From assembly GCA_016788945.1 (NCBI GenBank), contig JAEUSA010000074.1, positions 1 to 8,081 of the forward strand: 8,081 nt of DNA, given 5' to 3'. This document shows positions 1-5,286 of the stretch, piece after piece. The notes beneath the pieces are model-generated. The model did not search any database, was not told where the DNA came from, and saw only the letters and a list, made by a program, of their open reading frames with translations. The translations under genes were made by a program, and so were the position numbers. How positions within the stretch are numbered: position 1 is the first letter of the stretch; the number at the start of each line of letters is the position of its first letter. The stretch is from Leptospiraceae bacterium. Its GTDB lineage: Bacteria > Spirochaetota > Leptospiria > Turneriellales > Turneriellaceae.

Positions 1-32
1 CAACAGGATGTTGTCTTTGCAGCGAACCGACC

Positions 33-131
33 GCACGGATGCGACAGGGTCAACCGCCGCCATGGAGGGCCTTCTTGCGGTTGACCGAGCGCACGGATGC
101 CATAGGGTCAACCACTGCCAAGGGGGGCATT
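33..131. repeat. Two imperfect copies of a 58-bp-period repeat
   Basis: The 41-base blocks at 33-73 and 91-131 match at about 34 positions by my hand alignment, with a start-to-start distance of 58 bp. Both begin with GCACGGATGC and contain AGGGTCAACC, and the end of each is a GCC..GG.GGGC stretch. Similarity fades left of about position 19 and stops near 131, so this is the end of a short array or a pair of dispersed elements. No reading frame with gene-like properties runs through it. It may be a REP-like multicopy intergenic element, but copy number cannot be judged from this window. Confidence 0.7.
48..86. repeat. Perfect 10-bp inverted repeat inside the left-edge repeat
   Basis: GGTCAACCGC at 48-57 is the exact reverse complement of GCGGTTGACC at 77-86, with a 19-base spacer. 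The 8-bp core GGTCAACC recurs at 106-113, so arms alternate forward, reverse, forward along the repeat. The middle arm could pair with either neighbour, giving two exclusive hairpins in DNA or RNA. A small CGCA/TGCG hairpin with a four-base loop (32-43) precedes the first arm. No T-run follows, so it is not an obvious intrinsic terminator. Confidence 0.7.
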
Positions 132-162
132 TTCAGCAGAAGAATGCAGGAGATAGATATCC

Positions 163-192
163 ATAATACATGAATTATTTTTCATGTATTAT
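163..192. promoter_or_regulatory. Perfect 12-bp-arm palindrome, probable operator of the regulator at 244-579
   Basis: ATAATACATGAA (163-174) is the exact reverse complement of TTCATGTATTAT (181-192), separated by six bases. It lies 51 bp upstream of the winged-helix gene in an AT-rich stretch that contrasts with the GC-richer surroundings. Size and symmetry fit a site for a dimeric winged-helix protein, and position suggests autoregulation of the export operon. That it is bound by the adjacent regulator is inference. A hairpin role is possible but less likely, as the arms are AT-rich and no terminator pattern follows. Confidence 0.65.
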
Positions 193-195
193 TAG

Positions 196-215
196 TTATG
201 ATTATTATTTCATAA
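196..215. promoter_or_regulatory. Second, weaker operator-like inverted repeat overlapping a possible -10 element
   Basis: TTATGA (196-201) and TCATAA (210-215) form a perfect 6-bp inverted repeat. It shares the core ATGA-N8-TCAT with the stronger palindrome, and the two centres are 28 bp apart. The hexamer TATGAT at 197-202 resembles a sigma-70 -10 box and would put transcription start about 35 bp before the first gene, but no convincing -35 box precedes it. If the promoter is here, protein bound to this half would block it directly. Promoter assignment is tentative. Confidence 0.4.
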
Positions 216-243
216 AAAGTGGCTGGTTCTACCGCGTTTTATT

Positions 244-579
244 ATGCTGTGCGCGATGGCAATACAGCAAGCCCAAAAAGCCCGCACGGCGCAGCCACCG
301 GCGGCCCCGGCGCATAGTTTCACTTTTCTGACCAATCATGCTCACGTACTGATATGCCTTGCTCGCGATTCAGACCTGACTCTGCGTCAAGTGGCCATAC
401 GGGTCGGTATTACCGAACGCGCGGTTTTGGCCATTGTGCGCGACCTCGGGGCAGCGGGAGTCATCGCGATACAAAAACAGGGCCGCAAGAACCAGTATCG
501 GATTAACACCCGCATGCATTTGCGGCATCCCGTCGAAATGGATCATACTATCGGCGAGCTGCTGAAGGCGTTGGGGTAG
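244..579 (+). CDS. Small winged-helix transcriptional regulator (MarR/ArsR-like)
   Basis: This 111-residue protein probably binds DNA as a dimer and controls the operon it heads. After an Ala/Gln/Pro-rich leader (residues 1-24) comes FTFLTNHAHVLICLARD (26-42), a signature I recognise from a widespread family of about 100-residue winged-helix regulators. The helix-turn-helix spans roughly 46-71 (LRQVAIRVGITERAVLAIV), the wing 72-88 (GRKNQYRI), and a C-terminal helix follows RHPVE. No ligand domain or metal-binding cysteine cluster is visible. The start is uncertain: no good ribosome-binding site precedes ATG 244, and a second in-frame ATG lies at 256. The stop is five bases from the next gene, indicating co-transcription. 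The palindrome at 163-192 is the obvious candidate operator. Target and signal are inference. Confidence 0.85.
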   Translation: MLCAMAIQQAQKARTAQPPAAPAHSFTFLTNHAHVLICLARDSDLTLRQVAIRVGITERAVLAIVRDLGAAGVIAIQKQGRKNQYRINTRMHLRHPVEMDHTIGELLKALG

Positions 580-584
580 AGGCT

Positions 585-2831
585 ATGGCATCGGCGGCTT
601 TCAGTTTTGCCTTGTTGCGCAGCGAATTACGCAAGCTTTACCTTGCCGAGCGCAGCGATTTCTACCGTATCATTGCCTTTGGCGTCATACAGGCGGTACT
701 TGCGCTGATTGTACCGATTGCTGTCGGTAATCTGATCAACGCGGTGTCTTTTGGCGGCCTGTTGCAGCCGGTCGTTATTCTCACAGTTATCGTGCTTGCT
801 TTTCTCATTGCGGGTGCGGTGGTTCGACTGCTACAGATCTGGTTCATTGAAATATTGCAGCGTCGCCTGTTTGCGCGCGTGGCGCTGCACGCATCGGAAG
901 CCGCAGCTGACACTGAGGCAGAAAAGATGAATTATTTTACCGAAGTTTTTTCACTGCAAAAGAGTCTGATTGCTCTGCTTACCGACGGTTCGACGGCGCT
1001 CATCGCGGTGATTATTGGCATGCTGGTCATTTCACTTTATCATCCATATTTTCTGCTGTTTGATCTTTTTCTGATCGTCGCTGGTGGGTATTTGATCGGC
1101 TATCAGCTGTTTAAGCGCGGTTTTGTGCGTAGTTATGCGGAGTCTGAAAGCAAGTTTGCGGTTTTGGCCTGGTTAGAGCGCCGCGCAGGGAGAAAAAAAT
1201 CCGCACGGGAAAGAGAGAACGGAACTGAAGTCAATCCGCTCAGTGAAGAATATTTGCGAGCACGGCGCAGTCTCTTTTATGTTGTTTTTCGCCAGCATGC
1301 CGGCATGATCGGTTTGCATGTCATCGGTAATGGGATCATTCTCATATTGGGCGGTTATCTCGTATTAAAGAAAGAAATGAGTCTCGGGCAGTTGGTTGCG
1401 GCCGAACTCATTGTTTCGCGCATGCTCGACATTCTTTCGAAGTTCGGAAAGTATTTTGAAAATTTTTACGACATCAGCGATGCGTTGCTCAAGCTACGTC
1501 AGCTGACGCCTGAAGGCGAACATGAAGATGTTGCAGAAAGCGAACGCCGTATCAATGAACGTTTTGCCAGCTACCTTGGCCCCGTCTGGCGCGGGCGCAC
1601 CTTGCGCTGGTATCTCGTCTCCCTTGCAGGCCTGCTAATTACCGTCTTGTTTTTACCATGGCAACAGACTTCGCTCGGCGAAGGCAGGGTCGTGGCCTTT
1701 GCGCCGACGGATAGGCAGCAGACAATTGAAGCGCCGATTTCGGGGCGCATTGTGCACTGGCATGTTCATGAGGGCTCTTTGGTAAAGAAAGGGGATAAGC
1801 TGGTGACGATTTCTGACCTCGACCCGCAGATAACCGAACGACTTGAGCAAGAGCGCTTTGCGTTGACCGACCGTATGCGGGCAGCCCGCAGCCGCGTCGA
1901 ATCTGTCGAGTCAAGGGTAACTTCTTTGCAGTTGGCGCGCAGCGAGGCGATGAGCGCTGCTGAAAACCGTGTGGCGATGGCGAGTGAGCGCGTGCGGCAG
2001 GCGCAGCAGACCGTCGCCGCCTCAGAAGCGGCGCTCGATACCGCGCGGGCAAATTTTGACCGGCAAAAATCGCTCCTTGACCAAGGATTAACCTCGCAGC
2101 GTAACGTAGAGCTTGCCGAATTAGAATTCAAACGCGCGAAGACCGAAGAGCAGCGCGCCGTCGCAGGCCTTAAATCGGCCGAGCAGGAAAAAAAGGCGAT
2201 GCAGCGCGATGCCCGGCGCATTGCGCGTGACGCGGATGCGGCGATCAGTGATGCGCGCGCCACCATGCAGAGCGCGCGTTCTGAACTGGCGCGCAGTAAT
2301 GAAGATCTGCCTCGCGTCGAAATGCGCCTTTCGCGGCAGCGCACACAAGAAGTTTTAGCGCCAAAAGACGGCGTGATTACCCGCTTGCTGGTGTCGCATG
2401 AAGCGGAGTTCGTCAAAGAAGGCAAGGGCCTGTGTCTGCTGATTCCCGAATCGGGGCGTCGCGCCGTTGAACTGTGGATCGACGGCAACGACATTGCTCT
2501 GTTACGCGATGGGCGTGAAGCGCGCCTGATGTTTCAGGGTTGGCCTGCTTTGCAGATTTCGGGCTGGCCTTCGGGGGCGTTCGGTACTTTTCCCGCGCGA
2601 GTGAAGTTCGTCGATAACGCCGACGATGGCCACGGTAAATTTCGCGTCTTGCTTGTACCCGATGAAAAATCCGCCGAAGAATGGCCTGAACCGCGCTTGT
2701 TGCGCCAGGGAATTCGTGCGCGCGGTTGGATATTCCTCAACCGCGTCAGCGTCGGTTATGAATTGTGGCGAAAATTCAATGACTTTCCTCCAGATATTCC
2801 GGCAGATATGCGCGAAAAGGAGAAAAAATGA
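585..2831 (+). CDS. Fusion of type I ABC-exporter transmembrane domain with HlyD-type periplasmic adaptor; no ATPase domain
   Basis: This 748-residue inner-membrane protein joins two parts normally on separate chains. Residues 1-305 are an ABC-exporter membrane domain with six predicted helices (about 28-52, 62-90, 127-150, 152-174, 238-260, 265-283). The GGYLVLKKEMSLGQLVAAE stretch (256-274) is typical of the last helices of this fold. A nucleotide-binding domain should follow, but a polar linker (about 290-338) leads instead to a seventh helix (341-358). Then come a lipoyl half-motif (EAPISGRI 382-389; HEGSLVKKGDKL 395-406), a long coiled-coil hairpin (about 413-588), the second lipoyl half (LAPKDGVI 591-598) and a beta-barrel region (624-720). 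No Walker A, ABC signature or Walker B is present. Topology is consistent: the membrane domain ends in the cytoplasm, where HlyD anchors begin. Start ATG 585 is five bases after the regulator; the end overlaps tolC-like by four bases. The energy source and substrate are unknown. Confidence 0.9.
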   Translation: MASAAFSFALLRSELRKLYLAERSDFYRIIAFGVIQAVLALIVPIAVGNLINAVSFGGLLQPVVILTVIVLAFLIAGAVVRLLQIWFIEILQRRLFARVALHASEAAADTEAEKMNYFTEVFSLQKSLIALLTDGSTALIAVIIGMLVISLYHPYFLLFDLFLIVAGGYLIGYQLFKRGFVRSYAESESKFAVLAWLERRAGRKKSARERENGTEVNPLSEEYLRARRSLFYVVFRQHAGMIGLHVIGNGIILILGGYLVLKKEMSLGQLVAAELIVSRMLDILSKFGKYFENFYDISDALLKLRQLTPEGEHEDVAESERRINERFASYLGPVWRGRTLRWYLVSLAGLLITVLFLPWQQTSLGEGRVVAFAPTDRQQTIEAPISGRIVHWHVHEGSLVKKGDKLVTISDLDPQITERLEQERFALTDRMRAARSRVESVESRVTSLQLARSEAMSAAENRVAMASERVRQAQQTVAASEAALDTARANFDRQKSLLDQGLTSQRNVELAELEFKRAKTEEQRAVAGLKSAEQEKKAMQRDARRIARDADAAISDARATMQSARSELARSNEDLPRVEMRLSRQRTQEVLAPKDGVITRLLVSHEAEFVKEGKGLCLLIPESGRRAVELWIDGNDIALLRDGREARLMFQGWPALQISGWPSGAFGTFPARVKFVDNADDGHGKFRVLLVPDEKSAEEWPEPRLLRQGIRARGWIFLNRVSVGYELWRKFNDFPPDIPADMREKEKK
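2818..2822 (+). promoter_or_regulatory. Ribosome-binding site of the TolC-like gene
   Basis: AGGAG sits five bases before ATG 2828, inside the last codons of the fusion gene. It fixes the start at the ATGA overlap and implies translational coupling of the adaptor and the outer-membrane channel. Confidence 0.8.
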
Positions 2832-4243
2832 AATTACCCGGTCGTCATGCTATTTTTTCACTGCTGCTGCTGTTGGCATTACCCTCATCGGCAGAGGCCC
2901 CGCAACCGCTGGCATTGACCGAGGTCTTGCAGAATCTGGAAAAAACTTTTCCGGTGATTTTGCTCGCGACGCGCGAAATACGCAAAGCCGAGTTTGATAT
3001 ACTCTCCGCACAAGGTGCATTTGACCTTGCGCTCAAGGGGTCGGCGACAAACCAGTCAGGTTATTATGACAGCAACCGGTTTGAAACCAATCTCGAAAAA
3101 CCCACTTCGATCTGGGGCACGTCTTTCTTCGCCGGATACCGTTTTAGTCAGGGGGAGTTTCCTGATTATTACGGCGAGCGTCGCACGAATTCTGCGGGTG
3201 AAATACGCTTTGGTGGCAGAATTCCGCTATGGCGCGACCGATCGGTCGATCAGGGACGCCTTGAGCTAAAGCAGAATGAGATTCAGAAACAGATTGCGGG
3301 AAATATTCTCGATGAGCAGAGATTACAGGTATTTCGGGACGCTACCGCAAGTTACTGGAACTGGCTGGCGTCGGGAAAACGGTTGCGCATTCTGCAGAAT
3401 CTGCTCACGATCGCCACCGCACGCCAAGAACAGATCAGAAAACGCGTCAAGCTGGGTGATTTGCCGGCAATCGAAGAGAAAGAGAACGACCGCGCGATTC
3501 TGGCCCGGCGCGAGCAGATAACTGCGGCAGAGCGGTTACTGCAGAAATCTGCCCTTTACCTGTCGCTGTATTTTCGTACCGAAGATGGCAAAATGATTGC
3601 GCCGCGTGAAGAGAAGTTACCGGCCGATTTTCCGCCGGAAGGTGCGGTGCGTATTTCGGCGTTTGAAGCCGATAAGGCGTTTGCGCTGGAACACCGCCCT
3701 GAAGTGAAGCGCATTCTGAAAGAAATTGAAATGGAGCACAATGCGTTGGCGTTTCACGAGAACCAGCGTTCACCGCAGCTTGATCTGATCTTGCGCGGCT
3801 CACGCGATATACAGACCGGGACAAATTTTCGCCGTGATCCCTGGGAAGGCGATTTCGCTCTCGTCTTTAATATTCCGCTGCAGACGCGCAAACAGGACGG
3901 CAAAATCGGCGGCACGGAGCAGAAGATCGAAATTCTCAAAACCAAACTTTCTTACCAGAAAGACAGGATATCCATCGAAGCCAATGAAGCGCTGATCATG
4001 CTGGAAAATGCACTGAAGCGAATGGCTATTATTAAAGAAGAGTTATCCGTCGCAGAAAATCTCGCCAAAGCGGAAAAGACCCGCTTTGATCTTGGTGATT
4101 CGACATTGCTTATTGTAAACCTGCGCGAACAGGCCGCCGCTGAAGTGGCCTTGCGCCTTGTCGGGGCCGAAATGGATTATTGGGTTGCTCAGGCGGATTA
4201 CGATGCGATACTGATGCGGTATTTTCGCGGGAAAGGAAATTGA
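2828..4243 (+). CDS. TolC-family outer-membrane efflux/secretion protein
   Basis: This 471-residue protein should form a trimeric outer-membrane beta-barrel with a periplasmic helical tunnel that docks onto the HlyD part of the preceding fusion. A Sec signal peptide is clear: MKLPGRH, a Leu-rich core (10-18), and a likely signal peptidase I site near residues 22-24 (SSAEA). Length and helix content are typical of the family. The two-fold internal repeat is visible as R-x2-LGD segments at 206-211 (RVKLGD) and 419-424 (RFDLGD), each followed by long Ala/Glu-rich helices. HRPEVK (289-294) matches the usual RPE motif opening the second half. Barrel strands are likely around 68-80, 98-135, 316-325 and 342-350. 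It overlaps the fusion gene by ATGA. No strong terminator follows in the 35 bp before the convergent MarR gene. Confidence 0.9.
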   Translation: MKLPGRHAIFSLLLLLALPSSAEAPQPLALTEVLQNLEKTFPVILLATREIRKAEFDILSAQGAFDLALKGSATNQSGYYDSNRFETNLEKPTSIWGTSFFAGYRFSQGEFPDYYGERRTNSAGEIRFGGRIPLWRDRSVDQGRLELKQNEIQKQIAGNILDEQRLQVFRDATASYWNWLASGKRLRILQNLLTIATARQEQIRKRVKLGDLPAIEEKENDRAILARREQITAAERLLQKSALYLSLYFRTEDGKMIAPREEKLPADFPPEGAVRISAFEADKAFALEHRPEVKRILKEIEMEHNALAFHENQRSPQLDLILRGSRDIQTGTNFRRDPWEGDFALVFNIPLQTRKQDGKIGGTEQKIEILKTKLSYQKDRISIEANEALIMLENALKRMAIIKEELSVAENLAKAEKTRFDLGDSTLLIVNLREQAAAEVALRLVGAEMDYWVAQADYDAILMRYFRGKGN

Positions 4244-4278
4244 GATAGCCGTGCGAAAACGGCGATAGCGTTGTTCAT

Positions 4279-4743
4279 CTATAGAGTCATTTTAGCTCGC
4301 GCGCCGATGCCGAGTTTTTTGCAGGTCAGAGCAAGGCTCGCCAGTTCGTCATCTGTCAGAACGCCGAGCATGCGGTAAATGTTCTGCATGTGCAATGGAA
4401 ATATTTTACTGATCAGTTGCCGACCCTCATCGGTCAGTGAGATGACGATGGCTCTGCGGTCTTCGATGTCGCGGCGCCGTGTGACGATACCGCGCTTTTC
4501 GAGATTGTCGATGATCGTTGTCATATTTGCCCCGCTGCGCAATAACTTCGCTGCGAGATCTTTCTGATTTGCAGGGCCAAGATGGTAGAGGATTTCGAGC
4601 ACTCCCAGTTGCGAGAGAGTCAGGCCATACGCCTCGGCATTGCGCGCGAGAATTCCCTGGACAGTGTCGGCTGCGCGCATCAGCTTCACATAGGCGTCAA
4701 CTTGCAGTATTTCGCGCTGGGACCCACTATAGCGTTTTGCCAT
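4279..4743 (-). CDS. MarR-family transcriptional regulator
   Basis: This 154-residue cytoplasmic protein is a standard-length MarR repressor. N-terminal dimerisation helices (about 8-38, VDAYVKLMRAADTV) precede LTLSQLGVLEIL (41-52), the helix-turn-helix (57-83, with NQKDLAAKLLRSGANMTTII) and a wing carrying DIEDRRAIVISLT (92-104). The DxRR arginines 96-97 contact DNA in the family. The reading frame stays open upstream to 4962, but MAKRYSGSQ matches how this subfamily starts, and the extra 73 residues look random and overlap the divergent gene, so I chose ATG 4743. No clear Shine-Dalgarno is seen. The gene converges on the TolC-like gene, 35 bp apart, and diverges from the secreted protein at 4853-5278, 109 bp apart. 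The palindrome at 4799-4814 is a candidate operator. Its ligand is unknown. Confidence 0.92.
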   Translation of the reverse strand: MAKRYSGSQREILQVDAYVKLMRAADTVQGILARNAEAYGLTLSQLGVLEILYHLGPANQKDLAAKLLRSGANMTTIIDNLEKRGIVTRRRDIEDRRAIVISLTDEGRQLISKIFPLHMQNIYRMLGVLTDDELASLALTCKKLGIGARAKMTL

Positions 4744-4798
4744 GTCGCCAGTTGGGGAAATTTTATGCTGTGTCAAATCGAATACCGGAACGCCGCGG

Positions 4799-4814
4799 AC
4801 GCATGAGCATGCGT
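4799..4814. promoter_or_regulatory. Perfect 16-bp palindrome between divergent genes, candidate MarR operator
   Basis: ACGCATG (4799-4805) and CATGCGT (4808-4814) are exact reverse complements separated by AG. The site is 55 bp upstream of the MarR start and 38 bp upstream of the secreted-protein start, where a MarR dimer could control both. The size fits MarR sites. On the minus strand TTGACA (4776-4771) resembles a -35 box, but no -10 lies at the right distance. The palindrome also resembles part of the left-edge repeat (see findings), so a repeat origin is an alternative. Confidence 0.5.
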
Positions 4815-4852
4815 TTTGGTTGACCCACGTACAGACTGCGACGGTGTGTTCT

Positions 4853-5278
4853 ATGCGTAAAACGTGGTTGTTTTCTGTTCTGTTTGTGGGCTTGCATTTG
4901 TCTGCCGATGCTGGACCCTCGCAGCGTAAGGTGCTTTGGCTCGGTTGGTGGCAGACCGGCAATCAGGAAAAAGTGGCTTTTGAATGGCGCGTCAACGAAA
5001 GCAGTGAATGCTGCGCGGTGTGGAATATTCAAATCACGGGATCTGCGAAAGATATGTTCGGCGAATCGCAGCTGTCAGGTTATTGTGCCGAAGCGCGCTG
5101 TGTCATTAACCAGTTCTACACATCGGGAAAATTTAAAGGACGCACCTATATATATTCCGCCAATGCAGAACCGAGCGCCGACGGGCGCGGTTTGAAATCG
5201 GTCAGTGGCAACTATCAATTGAAGAATGGCAGTGCCGCCGGCATATTTCAATTCGATCGTTTCGAAGAGCTGCGCTGA
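4853..5278 (+). CDS. Small secreted protein of unknown function with four cysteines
   Basis: I do not recognise a family. The 141-residue product starts with a clear signal peptide (MRKTW, hydrophobic core 6-16, likely cleavage after ADA at residue 20), giving a mature protein of about 121 residues in the periplasm or outside. There is no lipobox cysteine, so it is not an obvious lipoprotein. The mature part has four cysteines: the adjacent pair C53-C54, then C78 and C83. These suggest two disulfides. The second half is Gly/Ser/aromatic-rich with alternating polar and hydrophobic residues (GKFKGRTYIYSANAE, VSGNYQLKNGSAAGIFQF), suggesting a small beta-sheet or beta-barrel fold; lipocalin-like is only a guess. 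The frame is open from ATG 4742, but ATG 4853 is preferred because the signal peptide begins there. No Shine-Dalgarno is evident. Its divergent position suggests control by the MarR protein. Confidence 0.75.
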   Translation: MRKTWLFSVLFVGLHLSADAGPSQRKVLWLGWWQTGNQEKVAFEWRVNESSECCAVWNIQITGSAKDMFGESQLSGYCAEARCVINQFYTSGKFKGRTYIYSANAEPSADGRGLKSVSGNYQLKNGSAAGIFQFDRFEELR

Positions 5279-5286
5279 ACACTGGC

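Noticed and set aside
33..131. CRISPR-like array
   Set aside because: There are only two copies, they have many mismatches, and the sequence between them is itself part of the repeat rather than unique spacers.
1766..2494. Long 242-codon minus-strand open frame
   Set aside because: It is a shadow of the coiled-coil part of the fusion gene. Its Ser/Arg/Ala-rich translation is typical of antisense frames of GC-rich DNA, and no domain is visible.
585..2831. Interpretation of the fusion as a degraded pseudogene
   Set aside because: There is one uninterrupted frame with intact domains on both sides, tight spacing to its neighbours and a topologically consistent join, all of which argue for a functional gene.
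2626..2997. 123-codon plus-strand open frame spanning the fusion/TolC junction
   Set aside because: It lies in another frame over two well-supported genes, with no recognisable protein features and no ribosome-binding site.
4248..4263. Possible terminator hairpin GCCGT-GCGAAA-ACGGC after the TolC-like gene
   Set aside because: The stem has only five pairs and is not followed by a T-run on either strand, so it is not a convincing intrinsic terminator.
4742..4852. Upstream start for the secreted protein
   Set aside because: It would place 37 unlikely residues before a clean signal peptide and run through the shared promoter region and palindrome.
4744..4962. N-terminal extension of the MarR protein to 227 residues
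   Set aside because: The extra residues do not look like protein, cover the divergent promoter region and the other gene's signal peptide, and MarR proteins of this subfamily start at MAKRYSG-like sequence.
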